From Natronomonas halophila (GTDB lineage: Archaea > Halobacteriota > Halobacteria > Halobacteriales > Haloarculaceae): a DNA stretch of 64,000 nt. The DNA is taken from contig NZ_CP058334.1 of assembly GCF_013391085.1 (NCBI RefSeq), positions 2,356,001 through 2,420,000 on the forward strand. The letters are read 5' to 3'. Below are positions 25,581 to 35,028 of the stretch, piece by piece; position 1 is the first letter of the stretch, and each line of letters begins with the position of its first letter. A model generated the notes under the pieces. It was not told the DNA's origin. It made no database searches and worked only from the letters and a program-made list of their open reading frames with translations. A program made the translations under genes and the position numbers.

Positions 25581-26590
25581 TCGATGAAGTCTGCCGTCGC
25601 TTCGATTTGCGCTTCGGCTTCCTCGACCAGTTCTTCGACGACTGCTCCTGCTGGCTGTATTTCGTCGGTCAGGCCGCTGCTTTGGCCCGCATAGAGCGCG
25701 AGGGCTTCGAGGTCTCCCTCCACACCTTCCATCGGCAGATCGTCGCCGTAGCGTTCGATTGGGTAGCCGCCCGGATATTCGGCGATGACCTCTCCCTCCC
25801 CGGGACGGTCGCCGGACTGCGGACGGCCGGCTTCCTCCCACGATTCGACGGTGCTGTTGCGGATGACGCGATGGGGCATCCCCTCCCAGCCAGCGTCGAA
25901 CAGTTCCGAATAGAGGGTGTCGGTCTCGTCGGCTTCGACGATACGCTCGCGGTAGAGCGATTCGACGGCTGCCTCCTCGGTGGCAACGAAGCGGGTCCCG
26001 AGCCACGCACCATCGGCACCGGCGGCGAGGACTGCGGCGACACCTCTGCCGTCCGCGATACCACCGGCGGCGATGACCGGGACGTCGACCGCGTCGTCAA
26101 CGCGGGGCACCAACGGGAGGGTGGCCACCTCGCTTTGGACGTGGCCGCCGGCTTCCCAGCCCTGCGCGACGACGGCGTCAGCACCGGCGTTTGCGGCCCG
26201 TTCGGCCTCCTCGGCGCTTCCGACGGTCACCAGAACCTTCGCCCCTGCGTCGTGTACGCGGTCGATGTAGGGTGCTGCGTCACCGAACGAAAACGAGACG
26301 ATGGGGACGTCCGCCCCGAGGACGGCGCCGAGGTGGTCCTCGGTATCGACCTCTTTGGCATCCGGGTCCAGTACGATGTTCACGCCGAACGGGGCGTCGG
26401 TTAATTCACGAGTCCGCTCGACGAACTCGGCGGCTTTCTCCGGCGGGCGCCACGTCACCGCGAGCGTGCCGAGGCCGCCGGCGTTGGAGACGGCCGCCGC
26501 GAGTTCCGGACGGGTCGCGCTCCCGATTGGTGCCTGCACGATAGGGTGGTCGATGCCGATGATTTCACAGAGGGGCGTCGACAGAGTCAC
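25577..26590 (-). CDS. Nitronate monooxygenase-like FMN oxidoreductase
   Basis: 337 residues, TIM barrel of the 2-nitropropane dioxygenase/FabK-like family. Visible are the N-terminal HPIVQAPIGSATRPELAAAV, FGVNIVLDP, the active-site His-containing AQGWEAGGHV and the FMN phosphate-binding VIAAGGIADGRGVAAVLAAG. Members oxidise alkyl nitronates or act as enoyl reductases; substrate uncertain. The gene is alone on its strand between the FNR-like gene and the epimerase. Confidence 0.85.
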   Translation of the reverse strand: MTLSTPLCEIIGIDHPIVQAPIGSATRPELAAAVSNAGGLGTLAVTWRPPEKAAEFVERTRELTDAPFGVNIVLDPDAKEVDTEDHLGAVLGADVPIVSFSFGDAAPYIDRVHDAGAKVLVTVGSAEEAERAANAGADAVVAQGWEAGGHVQSEVATLPLVPRVDDAVDVPVIAAGGIADGRGVAAVLAAGADGAWLGTRFVATEEAAVESLYRERIVEADETDTLYSELFDAGWEGMPHRVIRNSTVESWEEAGRPQSGDRPGEGEVIAEYPGGYPIERYGDDLPMEGVEGDLEALALYAGQSSGLTDEIQPAGAVVEELVEEAEAQIEATADFID

Positions 26591-26627
26591 GTCCGGGGGT
26601 CGTTCGAATGGCGAATAAATCCCTGGC

Positions 26628-27011
26628 CTAGTGTTCGACGAATTCGGTGAGGACGCCGCCGGTCGACCCGGGATGGAGGAAGGCGACCTGATGGCCCCAC
26701 GCCCCGCGGCGCGGTTCCTCGTCGATGAGGTCGACGCCGACGTCCTCGGCGGTTTCGAGGGCAGCCTCGATGTCGTCAGTCTCCACCGCGATGTGGTGGA
26801 GCCCCGGGCCGTGTTCGTCGAGGTACTTCGAAATCGTGCCTTCCTCCTGCGGTTCGAGCAACTCGAAATAGCCGTTGTCGAGTCCGAGGAACATGACTTT
26901 CAGGTCCTCGAACCGCTCTTCGTGGACGATTTCGCAGTCGAACAAATCCTCGTAGAGGAATGCCAGTCCTTCGGCGTTGTCGGTGGCGACGCCGGCGTGG
27001 TCGAAGCGCAT
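26628..27011 (-). CDS. mce: Methylmalonyl-CoA epimerase
   Basis: Interconverts (R)- and (S)-methylmalonyl-CoA in propionate metabolism. 127 residues, vicinal-oxygen-chelate fold: metal ligands are expected at His5 (FDHAGVATDN), in the GLHHIAVET segment and near the final Glu of the fold. The start at 27011 gives the conserved beginning MRFDHAGVATD. It lies on the same strand as the mutase large subunit, which is 295 bases upstream. Confidence 0.92.
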   Translation of the reverse strand: MRFDHAGVATDNAEGLAFLYEDLFDCEIVHEERFEDLKVMFLGLDNGYFELLEPQEEGTISKYLDEHGPGLHHIAVETDDIEAALETAEDVGVDLIDEEPRRGAWGHQVAFLHPGSTGGVLTEFVEH

Positions 27012-27240
27012 ATCCGAGGCGTGGCGGGCCGGCGGCAAATAGTTCGTGTTCCTTAGACGGGGTGCTTCTCCTCGTATGGCTTGACCCCCGCTCCCCACGT
27101 AGATAAGTATCCGCGGAGTGGGGCGCTTGAAAAGCGCCCCCGAGGCGGTTCCCGGCGACGAGCGAAGCGAGTCGCCGTAGCGAGAGCCGACTAACGCGGC
27201 CCGCAGGGCCGCGGCTGGAGGCTCTCACGCATATTTTCCC

Positions 27241-27303
27241 CACGTTTTTGCCGAGAACCGGGGTCGCGGCAACGCCGCGACCCGCGTTCTCGTGCAAAAA
27301 GTG
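27241..27303. terminator. Strong hairpin at the 3' end of the mutase gene, same family as copies A and B
   Basis: An 18-base arm (27253-27270) pairs with 27274-27291 around AAC with two mismatches, framed by TTTTTGC and GCAAAAA. On the mutase strand the order is stop, CTTTTTGCAC, hairpin, GGCAAAAAC, as in copies A and B, though the stem sequence differs. Confidence 0.7.
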
Positions 27304-27306
27304 GCT

Positions 27307-28983
27307 TCAGATACCAGCGCGGTACTCACCGAAGACGTCTCGCAGGGCGTTACAGATCTCGCCGGTGGTCGCGTAGGCCTTCACCGCATCGACGATGTAG
27401 GGCATGACGTTCTCGTCGCCCTCGGCCGCTTCTTTCAGGTCCGCGAGGGCGGCCTCGACGGCCTCGCTGTCGCGGTCCTCGCGGAGTTGCTGGACGCGCT
27501 CGCGCTGCTGGCGCTGTTCTTCCTCGCTGACCTCCTCGATGTCCTCTTTCGGTTCCTCGTCGACCTGATACTCGTTGACGCCGACGATGATGCGCTCGCC
27601 CGACTCGATTTCGCGCTGGCGCTCGAAGGCGACATCCTGAATCTGGCCCTGCACGTACTCGTTTTCGACGGCTTTGCGCATGCCGCCGCGTTCCTCGACC
27701 TCGTCCAGAATCTCGAAGGCCTCTGTTTCGAGTTCGTCGGTCAGCGCCTCGACGTAGTAGGAGCCAGCAAGCGGGTCGATGGTGTCGGCAGCACCGGATT
27801 CGTGGGCCAGAATCTGCTGGGTCCGCAGGGCGGTCCGCACTGACTGTTCGGTCGGCAGCGAGAGCGCTTCGTCCTTGCCGTTGGTATGGAGACTCTGGGT
27901 GCCGCCGAGTACCGCTGCGAGCGCCTGATAGGCCACCCGGACGACGTTGTTCTCGACCTGCTGGGCCGTCAGTGTCGACCCGGCGGTCTGGGTGTGGAAC
28001 TTCAACTGCTTGGAGGCGGGCTTTTCGGCGTCGAACCGCTCGTCCATCATCTTGTACCACATCCGGCGGGCCGCCCGGAACTTCGCGACCTCCTCCAGAA
28101 TGTTGTTGTGGGCGTTGAAGAAGAACGAGAGTTGGGGAGCGAACTCGTCGACGTCGAGGCCGGCATCGAGTGCGGCTTCGACGTATTCGAGGCCGTCCCC
28201 GAGCGTGAAGGCGAGTTCCTGTGCGGCGGTCGCGCCCGCCTCGCGGATGTGATACCCCGAGATGGAGATGGTGTTGAAGTTGGGCACCTCATCGGCGCAA
28301 AACTCGAAGATGTCCGTGATGATGCGCATCGACGGCTCCGGCGGGAAGATGTAGGTGTTGCGTGCGATGTACTCCTTGAGAATGTCGTTCTGGATGGTCC
28401 CCCGCAACTCCTCGCGGTCGACGCCCTGCTTGTCGCCGACGGCAATGTACATCGCTAGCAGGACGGACGCGGGCGCGTTGATGGTCATCGACGTCGAGAC
28501 CTCGTCCAGCGGGATACCGTCGAAGACGGTCTCCATGTCGTCCAGCGAGTCGATGGCGACGCCGGCCTTGCCGACCTCGCCTTCGGCCATCGCGCTGTCG
28601 GAGTCATAGCCCATCTGCGTGGGGAGGTCGAAGGCCATCGAGAGGCCGGTCTGTCCCTCGTCCATGAGGTAGTTGAACCGCTCGTTGGTCTCGCTGGCCG
28701 TGCCCATGCCCGCGTACTGGCGCATCGTCCAGAGGCGGCCGCGGTGCATCGTCGAGTAGACGCCGCGCGTGTAAGGTTCCTCGCCCGGGAAGCCGATGTC
28801 CTCCTCGTAATCAAGGTCGGCGACGTCGGCTGGGGTGTACAGCGGGTCGACCTGCTGGCCGCCGGTATCGGTCGTGAACTCCTCTTTGCGCTCCCCGAAG
28901 CGCTCGACGGTTGGGCCGTAGGTGTCGTCTTTCCAGTCCTCGTGGCCCTCCTGAATGGCTTCGAGGTCGTCGGGGTCGAACAT
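27307..28983 (-). CDS. Methylmalonyl-CoA mutase, large substrate-binding subunit
   Basis: Converts methylmalonyl-CoA to succinyl-CoA with adenosylcobalamin. 558 residues covering only the substrate TIM barrel: [34 protein letters not shown] and [16 protein letters not shown] are typical. The cobalamin-binding DxHxxG domain is not in this gene, so a separate small subunit must be encoded elsewhere. The ATG at 28983 was chosen over a longer non-conserved start. Confidence 0.94.
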   Translation of the reverse strand: MFDPDDLEAIQEGHEDWKDDTYGPTVERFGERKEEFTTDTGGQQVDPLYTPADVADLDYEEDIGFPGEEPYTRGVYSTMHRGRLWTMRQYAGMGTASETNERFNYLMDEGQTGLSMAFDLPTQMGYDSDSAMAEGEVGKAGVAIDSLDDMETVFDGIPLDEVSTSMTINAPASVLLAMYIAVGDKQGVDREELRGTIQNDILKEYIARNTYIFPPEPSMRIITDIFEFCADEVPNFNTISISGYHIREAGATAAQELAFTLGDGLEYVEAALDAGLDVDEFAPQLSFFFNAHNNILEEVAKFRAARRMWYKMMDERFDAEKPASKQLKFHTQTAGSTLTAQQVENNVVRVAYQALAAVLGGTQSLHTNGKDEALSLPTEQSVRTALRTQQILAHESGAADTIDPLAGSYYVEALTDELETEAFEILDEVEERGGMRKAVENEYVQGQIQDVAFERQREIESGERIIVGVNEYQVDEEPKEDIEEVSEEEQRQQRERVQQLREDRDSEAVEAALADLKEAAEGDENVMPYIVDAVKAYATTGEICNALRDVFGEYRAGI

Positions 28984-29061
28984 TGTCGAAGAAAGGGGGC
29001 GGGCGGGGCTTAAGGGTTGGCGAGTCACGCCCCGATATGCGGCTAACCCCTCGATGGTCAG

Positions 29062-29928
29062 CTACAATGAGGGAAGTATGTCAATAAGATCAGATCGGCT
29101 CAGGCGTCCGTCCTTCTCGACACCGCTACCAGTTCCGGTTACTTTCCATCTACCGTTGGCTTTCTGGAGGCCGGGATGCACGTAGGTCTTGTCGACTTCC
29201 CCAATGTAGATGGCCGCGAACGAGTCCTGTGACTCACCGAGGTTTTTCGGTTGAAGTGTGGTGTTTCCGCCGATACCAGAGAGGGTTTGGCTCTCTACTA
29301 GGTAGGGAGTTCGATCGTCTTTGTCCAGTAGCCATGCATCTATCGTCATCGTCGAGACCCCTGATGCGGTGGTGAGTCGAACGTTCCCTGCACCCGTAAA
29401 CCGAAGCGACTGGATGAGGTTATCAGTCGTCTTGGGACATTCGACTCGGATGTCTCGGCTTTCGGTCGTCTCGATCGAGACGCCGGTCCCGGAAACAGCT
29501 ACGTCGAAATATACGGTCGCGGTTTCCGTTTCGAGGCGAACCGACGAACACTCGATATCGACCAGTACATCTCCACTTTCCCCAATATCGAGGATGTCGG
29601 GAACATGACTTAGTTCGGCTTCGACGCCGTCGTCGGTTTCGACATCGATTTCGAACTCGTCGACCGTGAGCGCGACACCGAACTGGTTCAGTAATTCGAC
29701 GAGTCTCTCCTCGTAGTCGGAACGAAGGGTAGTAGGCTCGACATCGTTCGGTGGTTCCTCAACCGCGAAATCCTCGTAGAGAAGACCGAGAAAGGCGTCT
29801 TCATCGCCGACAACATCGACGCTCACGTCCCGCTCGACTTCTGCCGAAGTGAAGCCGTTCGAGCCGATCACCAGACTCCCACTCGCGGTAAATGCTCCCA
29901 TCGAGGCGAGGACGCTTCGTCGTTTCAT
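29062..29928 (-). CDS. Secreted DUF1102-like protein coupled to a membrane regulator (cassette 1)
   Basis: 288 residues. The N-terminus MKRRSVLASMGAFTASGSLV has a twin-arginine-like pair and hydrophobic core, then GFTSAEVERDVSVDVVGDED, which matches the N-terminus of the locus's DUF1102 proteins. The rest is beta-rich with a single conserved CSSV and VECP cysteine pair and no catalytic motif. Its ATG overlaps the stop of the upstream regulator (ATGA). It may be the outside partner or ligand of that regulator, or a minor fibre subunit. It is a divergent relative of the protein at 34333-35028. Confidence 0.75.
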   Translation of the reverse strand: MKRRSVLASMGAFTASGSLVIGSNGFTSAEVERDVSVDVVGDEDAFLGLLYEDFAVEEPPNDVEPTTLRSDYEERLVELLNQFGVALTVDEFEIDVETDDGVEAELSHVPDILDIGESGDVLVDIECSSVRLETETATVYFDVAVSGTGVSIETTESRDIRVECPKTTDNLIQSLRFTGAGNVRLTTASGVSTMTIDAWLLDKDDRTPYLVESQTLSGIGGNTTLQPKNLGESQDSFAAIYIGEVDKTYVHPGLQKANGRWKVTGTGSGVEKDGRLSRSDLIDILPSL

Positions 29929-30515
29929 TCCTCGCTCACCTCGTACTTCTCCGAGCCGATTCGGTTCCGGGCAGCGTCGTAGGTGTGAACCCCGGCCGAT
30001 ACCGCGAACAATACGACGAGAATAACAGCCAATCCAAGTCCCGAAAGTTCGACGAATGGATACACCCCCAACCACACGGCAGCAGCGAGCGCCGCTCCGA
30101 CTGCCGAGAGCCCGAGGTAATACTCGCTCCACGGGATATCGTTGCTCGGAACGAACTCTAAATACATCTGTACTTCGCGCGCGTCCTCGGTCAGTTCCAC
30201 CTCCCCGCGCATGTGTTCGTACTCGATGATGCCTGCCTCTTCGAGCTTCGGCAGGTGGTTCTGGCGGAGGGCAGTGTAGACGCGCTTGCGTTCGCTACTG
30301 TCGATTTCGGCGGTCGATATGTCGTTCTCCCAGGCTGTGACGTGATCGACGAGTTCACGCAGTTCTACGCGCCGCCCATCGTGTTGCTTGAGATAGTGCA
30401 GCGCACAGCGGCGCCGATCGTTACTAAGTACCTCGAAAACCTCGTCGCGCGGTAGCGACGACCTGTTCTCGGAAGGTGCCAACGACTCGGAGATAGATGT
30501 CCCTTTCAGACTCAT
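29925..30515 (-). CDS. Membrane-anchored winged-helix regulator, DUF7344-like (cassette 1)
   Basis: 196 residues. Residues 24-118 are a winged helix of the DUF7344 type: VFEVLSNDRRRCALHYLKQH, ELVDHVTAWE, then YTALRQNHLPKLEEAGIIEY. Two transmembrane helices follow at about 132-153 and 157-177 with a very short outside turn, and a basic tail returns to the cytoplasm. This is a one-component regulator tethered to the membrane. GGGTGGGGAAAC directly precedes the ATG as a ribosome-binding stretch. It diverges from the DUF1102 gene at 30965 and is about 60% like the regulator at 35028 by eye. Confidence 0.85.
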   Translation of the reverse strand: MSLKGTSISESLAPSENRSSLPRDEVFEVLSNDRRRCALHYLKQHDGRRVELRELVDHVTAWENDISTAEIDSSERKRVYTALRQNHLPKLEEAGIIEYEHMRGEVELTEDAREVQMYLEFVPSNDIPWSEYYLGLSAVGAALAAAVWLGVYPFVELSGLGLAVILVVLFAVSAGVHTYDAARNRIGSEKYEVSEE

Positions 30516-30964
30516 GTTTCCCCACCCAAGGGTCGATTGCGTCTGACGTACGTCGCCTTAATTAAACCCTATGGTTGTTTTGTGATATGAGTGGTGGCGT
30601 GATGTCTGAAATGCCGCCGCACTCTGTCGGTTTCTGAGTGTTTGTACTTAATAAGCCGGTAATCTGACGGTTGGATTTTATATATGGGTGAGCAGAGGCT
30701 TGTAACGGGATTTCTCGGTGTCGGAGAGTACGTAAAATCGGCGCTAATGGTTGGTTAAGTGACTTCACGGGCTGTTTCAGCCTGAGGCTGTGTGTGATTC
30801 AGTCCTTTCGTGTCGGTTCGCAGGTCGGGGCTGTGTTCGTTTCTGCCAGTGCATACAGAAGGGGGTTCCACTACTGGGGGTAGGTAAGCGCGGAGCCACT
30901 GACGCCCGGTCGGTCGAGGTGAGGTGTGGGGGCGTGGGGCCGCGCGAAAACAAGGTGAAACAAC
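30516..30964. promoter_or_regulatory. Divergent control region of cassette 1 and the first DUF1102 gene
   Basis: 449 bases without a gene. TTAATTAAAC near 30560 can serve the regulator and TTTTATATATGG near 30680 may serve the plus strand. The last 45 bases (GTGGGGGCGTGGGGCC and then AACAAGGTGAA before the ATG) closely match the leader of the DUF1102 gene at 37881. AAGGTGA is a good Shine-Dalgarno, so this message has a leader. Confidence 0.5.
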
Positions 30965-31735
30965 ATGGAACGACGCAAATTCTTGATCGGTATGGGATCG
31001 CTCGCCGCCGGCTCGGCGGCCGTAATGGGTACTGGTGCCTTTGAGTCAGTTCAGGCTGAACGGGCAGTCAATGTTAATGTTGAGGGCGACGCAGGTGCCT
31101 ACCTTCGGTTAGACGCGAATGATGATTCTGAGTTTGTGAACAATAATAGCCCGCTGTCATTTGATTTCTCACAGTCTCTACAAGGTGGCGGGTCTGGTGT
31201 GAATAACAACGGTACGACGGAATCACGCCCAGGGTTCACGATGGAGAACCAATTTGAGAATACGATGCATATTGAAGCACACAACCCGTTGGCCAACAGT
31301 GACCTAAGTGACGGCGGGGTTGATTTCCAACTTATAGCGGTTCGAGATGCTACCAAAGGTGTCGGCTATGGGTTTAATGGCCGTTTGAACAAAGGAGTGA
31401 TTTTTGATCGGACTGAACCCATTGAAATTGTCGGTGGAAAAACCGATGCAGCTAACCCGGCGACAATCAGCCCCTATCCAGGAGATTCAACGTCTGGAAA
31501 GGGACTCCAAGGAAGCATGTGGTCGGGTAATCCCGGCTCGTATCCCGGAAGTATTGGAAACAACCCGAGGTATATCACTCTTGATCCTGGCCAATCAGTC
31601 GATGTGATTGTCCGTGTGGTTGCCAACAACGCAGATGTAGGCGAAATTGGAGGGGAAGTACAATTTGAAGCATTCGAAAAAGAGAGTAGCACTACGATTA
31701 GTGAAGGATATCAGCCTCCCCAGCCACAGTCCTGA
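30965..31735 (+). CDS. Secreted DUF1102-family protein, candidate fibre subunit
   Basis: 256 residues. MERRKFLIGMGSLAAGSAAV is an RR-motif signal peptide; a signal-peptidase site after SVQA would leave ERAVNVNVEGDAGAYLRLDA, the conserved start of the mature DUF1102 (TasA/camelysin-like) beta-sandwich. The body is Gly/Asn/Ser-rich with no Cys and no enzyme motif, and ends in a short Pro-Gln tail. Codons are much richer in A+T than in the neighbouring sipW gene (runs such as AATGTTAATGTT), which suggests a different origin. sipW follows after 106 bases on the same strand, so it is the obvious substrate. Confidence 0.82.
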   Translation: MERRKFLIGMGSLAAGSAAVMGTGAFESVQAERAVNVNVEGDAGAYLRLDANDDSEFVNNNSPLSFDFSQSLQGGGSGVNNNGTTESRPGFTMENQFENTMHIEAHNPLANSDLSDGGVDFQLIAVRDATKGVGYGFNGRLNKGVIFDRTEPIEIVGGKTDAANPATISPYPGDSTSGKGLQGSMWSGNPGSYPGSIGNNPRYITLDPGQSVDVIVRVVANNADVGEIGGEVQFEAFEKESSTTISEGYQPPQPQS

Positions 31736-31809
31736 ACATTTCAAAGAGGTTCTATTGAATTCGGATAGCACCAAGAGAAACCGTCAGAGTTGTATCCTCC
31801 GGTGAAACG

Positions 31810-31823
31810 TTTTTGTTAATAAC
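31810..31823 (+). promoter_or_regulatory. TATA-like element of the signal peptidase gene
   Basis: TTTTTGTTAATAAC lies 19-32 bases before the GTG start at 31842, the usual distance for a leaderless haloarchaeal message. It implies the peptidase can be transcribed apart from the DUF1102 gene before it. Confidence 0.45.
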
Positions 31824-31841
31824 CGCTGAGACTCACAATAC

Positions 31842-32972
31842 GTGTCGCTTCGACGCTACGCCACCTGGGGGGTGGAGATTCTTCTAATAGTGGTACTTAT
31901 ATCCCTCATTGCGGGCGCCGCCCTCGGCCAGCCGATACTGCTGTCCTTCGTCGAAACGGGGAGCATGGAGCCGACGATGGAACCCGGCGACGGCTTCATC
32001 GCGGTTCCATCGCCGGTCGCCGGCGAAATCGACGAGGGCGACGTCATCGTCTTCGAGGCCCAGAACCTCCACGGCGGCGGGCTGACGACCCACCGCGTCG
32101 TCGGCGAAACCGAATCGGGGTACATCACACGCGGCGACGCCAACCCGTTCACCGACCAGGACGGGCAGGAGCCACCGGTAACGGACGGCCAAATCGTGGC
32201 CGTCGCCTTGCAGGTAAACGGCGACGTCGTCGTCATCCCGGAACTCGGGACGGTGGCCGAGACGATGCGAGGGGTCGTCGAAGGTCTGCAGTTCCGGTTG
32301 GCGCAGGTATTCGGCACCCGGGCGTTCCTCGGGACGCAAGGGTTGGCGCTGTTGCTCTCGGGGATTGGGCTCGCGGTGCTTCTGTTCGGAGCGCTCTTCG
32401 ACGACGAGCGACGGAAACGAGCCGTCAAGCGAAGCCGGAATCGGGAAGGGGTCTATAACCCACGCCGGTTGGTCCTTGCCATGGCGATATTCATCGCGCT
32501 CGTGTCGGGCGGGACGATGGCGGCGATGTCGGACACGCAGGAATACGGCATGGTCAGTGCCTCCTTCGATTCGGAGAACCCGACGACGGTACCGACCGGC
32601 GAGGAGAGCGACCTGACGTATCCCGCGCTCAACGGCGGGCAGTTGCCAGTTTATGCCTTCTATTCGCCGGCCAGCAGCAACGTCGACGTCGAACCGCGGT
32701 CGATGCGGATGAACCGGGGTGAACAGGAGAACGTCACGGTGACGCTTCAGGCGCCGCCGGACACGGGCTATTATCCCCAGTACGTCACGGAACACCGGTA
32801 TTTCGCGGTGCTTCCCTTCGGTCTCGTCGCGTGGCTCTACGGCGTCCATCCGTGGCTGCCGACGATCGCGACCAGCGGAGTCATGGGCGGGGCCTTCCTC
32901 GTCGTGGGGCTGCTGGTGGTCGGTGCCTCGCCAATCCGGACGCGGGAGCGTTCGCGCGGTTCGTGGCTGTAA
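31842..32972 (+). CDS. SipW/ER-type signal peptidase I with extra outside domain
   Basis: 376 residues, GTG start. A first membrane helix (11-30) is followed by the catalytic Ser41 in ETGSMEPTMEPGD, the His84 of TTHRVVGE in place of the bacterial lysine, and ITRGDANPFTDQD. The Ser-His dyad is that of archaeal, ER and Bacillus SipW enzymes. Unusually, two further helices (about 165-186 and 208-228), an outside beta-rich domain (about 235-320) and a last helix (about 345-363) are appended; plain archaeal peptidases stop near residue 170. Bacillus SipW processes TasA, so processing of the locus's DUF1102 proteins is the likely role. Confidence 0.87.
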   Translation: MSLRRYATWGVEILLIVVLISLIAGAALGQPILLSFVETGSMEPTMEPGDGFIAVPSPVAGEIDEGDVIVFEAQNLHGGGLTTHRVVGETESGYITRGDANPFTDQDGQEPPVTDGQIVAVALQVNGDVVVIPELGTVAETMRGVVEGLQFRLAQVFGTRAFLGTQGLALLLSGIGLAVLLFGALFDDERRKRAVKRSRNREGVYNPRRLVLAMAIFIALVSGGTMAAMSDTQEYGMVSASFDSENPTTVPTGEESDLTYPALNGGQLPVYAFYSPASSNVDVEPRSMRMNRGEQENVTVTLQAPPDTGYYPQYVTEHRYFAVLPFGLVAWLYGVHPWLPTIATSGVMGGAFLVVGLLVVGASPIRTRERSRGSWL

Positions 32973-33015
32973 GCGGTGGAAATCCTTTTATTCCCCTGCC
33001 ACAATCAGCCTGATA

Positions 33016-34188
33016 ATGGGACTGTGGGGGGTTCGTGTGAGGGCGTCGCTCGATGAATATTTCGTCGTCGCAGTCGTGGCGCTGCTCGTCTTCGGAGCGA
33101 TGGGTGGCGCGGCTGCCTACACAGCACACCTCGACCCTGGAACCGAAACGCGGACACAGGAGGTCGGCGCCTGGGAGTCGACGGCCGGCTACGACCATCA
33201 GGCGACGGTCACCGAGGCAAACCAGGTGTACCCGATCGGCTACCCGCTCGAAAACCGGAGCGTCTACTACACGAGCATCGCGCCGAAACTCAACGGAACG
33301 TTCCGCTACGGCTTCGCGGGCGGCGGCGAACTCGACGTCGAAGCCGAGACGACGCTCGTGCTCCGGTCGGTCGGCGAGGAGGGCGAAACTTTCTGGGAGG
33401 TGACAGACACTCTCGAAGAGACGTCAACCACCATCGGACCCGACGGGACGGCCACGACGACGTTCTCGCTGAACGTCTCCGAGGTGCGTGCCCGAATCCA
33501 GTCTATCGAGGAGGACCTCGGCGCCTCGCCCGGAGCGACACAGGTCCGGGTCGTCACGAACGTCACCGCGGCGGGGGCGGCCGGCGGTGCCGATGCCAGC
33601 CACGAGACGGGCTACGTGCTGTCGATAGACCCCGGTTCAGATACGTATAGCGTCGAAGGGCCGAGGGGCGAGACCGAACGGCACCCCCACACGGGAACGG
33701 TAACCGTCGAGCGGGAATACGGGCCGCTTCGGAGCCTCGGTGGCCCCGCAGTGCTGGTGTTGTCGCTGCTCGGTCTGGTTGCCCTCGGCATCGCGCGCGA
33801 CCAGGAGATGCTCGCCGTCAGCGAAGCCGAACGCGCCGCGCTGGCCGCCGAGGCCGAACGCGAGGAGTTCGAGGAATGGATTTCGACCGGCCGCGTCCCC
33901 GAGACGGTTCGGTACCGGGATGCGGTGGCTGTCGACTCGCTGGCGGACCTCGTCGACACGGCTATCGATAGCGACCGCCGGGTCGTCCACGACCCCGCGG
34001 ACGACACCTACCACGTCATCGACGACGCGCTCCGATACGAGTACAGCCCCGACCCGCCGGTCGACGTATCGGGGGAATCCACCGACGGGAGCGTCGGGGG
34101 ACCGGAGGACCGGACACAGTCGAACGACGGAGTCGACGCCGAGACCGATTCTCAGCGGGAAGACGAGCCATCCTCCTCCGAAGCATAA
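33016..34188 (+). CDS. DUF5305-like bitopic membrane protein
   Basis: 390 residues. A helix at about 14-34 and a second near 240-256 bracket a 200-residue outside beta-rich domain (EVGAWESTAGYDHQATVTEA, then GYPLENRSVYYTSIAPKLNG). The cytoplasmic tail is a charged coiled-coil-like helix (AERAALAAEAEREEFEEWIS) and a small domain with RVPETVRYRDAVAVDSLADL. It follows sipW by 43 bases with its own CTTTTATT box 24-31 bases upstream. Haloarchaeal DUF5305 genes are commonly beside SipW-type peptidases, so a role in anchoring, chaperoning or secreting the fibre subunits is inferred. Confidence 0.78.
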   Translation: MGLWGVRVRASLDEYFVVAVVALLVFGAMGGAAAYTAHLDPGTETRTQEVGAWESTAGYDHQATVTEANQVYPIGYPLENRSVYYTSIAPKLNGTFRYGFAGGGELDVEAETTLVLRSVGEEGETFWEVTDTLEETSTTIGPDGTATTTFSLNVSEVRARIQSIEEDLGASPGATQVRVVTNVTAAGAAGGADASHETGYVLSIDPGSDTYSVEGPRGETERHPHTGTVTVEREYGPLRSLGGPAVLVLSLLGLVALGIARDQEMLAVSEAERAALAAEAEREEFEEWISTGRVPETVRYRDAVAVDSLADLVDTAIDSDRRVVHDPADDTYHVIDDALRYEYSPDPPVDVSGESTDGSVGGPEDRTQSNDGVDAETDSQREDEPSSSEA

Positions 34189-34332
34189 CCTCGTCGCATC
34201 CACGAGATTGATGCCGATGCCGGATTAGCGGGTTCAGAACCGAGGGCCGCTATCGTCTCGCGAACGGGTCGCTGAGCGAGGAACGGTCAGTGAGTCGATT
34301 CTCCGGACTGCACGATGCTGCTTGGGGCCCTC

Positions 34333-35028
34333 TCAAATCGCTCGGTTTTCTGTCGTACCGGTCACGTTTTCGCTCGCGTCGGCCGCCGGATGTTGGAGTC
34401 CGGGCGGGTCGACAGGTAGCGCTGCTGTATCGATACCGTCACCGCCGGGAGAACACTCGACTGTCGTCTCACGCGATAATTCTCCGGTGGTGTCCGGTTC
34501 AGGCGATTCCACGCCGAGCGCGACTGTAGCCGTCGTCTCCGATGGAGCGCGTATCGCGGCGGTTACGTTCCCATCGCCGGTCCGGGACAGCACGACTGGG
34601 CACTTCACGTCGACGGTCACGTTTCTCTGCTGGCCGATATCGAGCGTATCGGCCGTCCCGGCGAGTTCGATGGCCGGATACCTATCCGCAGTCGTGACTT
34701 CGGACGTGACGGATAACTCGGCCGGGAACCGGTTCGTAACCGTCGCTATCGGCACGCCCTCGTAGACGAACACGACGACTGCGCTGGTACCCGACTCGCT
34801 CGTGGCGATATCGGTGTTCGTCTCGACCCGGTCGACCCCGTCGGCCGGTGTCACCTCGACGCCGTGGACCTGGACGCCCAGAAGTGCCTCGGAATCGTCG
34901 ACGACCGTCACGGTCGCGTTGCGGTCGGCGTCGTTCGCGCTAAACCCGCCGCTGGCGACGACGAGGGTGGCCGCCCCAGTAACTATCAGGAGAGTCACTA
35001 CTCGCCGGAGTGCGATTCGGCGTGTCAT
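34333..35028 (-). CDS. Secreted DUF1102-like protein coupled to a membrane regulator (cassette 2)
   Basis: 231 residues. MTRRIALRRVVTLLIVTGAA is a signal peptide with two RR pairs; the mature start GFSANDADRNATVTVVDDSE aligns with the cassette 1 protein and the DUF1102 family. Shared later features are TLDIGQQRNVTVDVKCP against ILDIGESGDVLVDIECS, and a Cys near the C-terminus (TTVECSPG). The tail is Pro/Asn-rich. Its ATG overlaps the regulator stop by one base (TGATG). It converges with the DUF5305 gene. Confidence 0.72.
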   Translation of the reverse strand: MTRRIALRRVVTLLIVTGAATLVVASGGFSANDADRNATVTVVDDSEALLGVQVHGVEVTPADGVDRVETNTDIATSESGTSAVVVFVYEGVPIATVTNRFPAELSVTSEVTTADRYPAIELAGTADTLDIGQQRNVTVDVKCPVVLSRTGDGNVTAAIRAPSETTATVALGVESPEPDTTGELSRETTVECSPGGDGIDTAALPVDPPGLQHPAADASENVTGTTENRAI

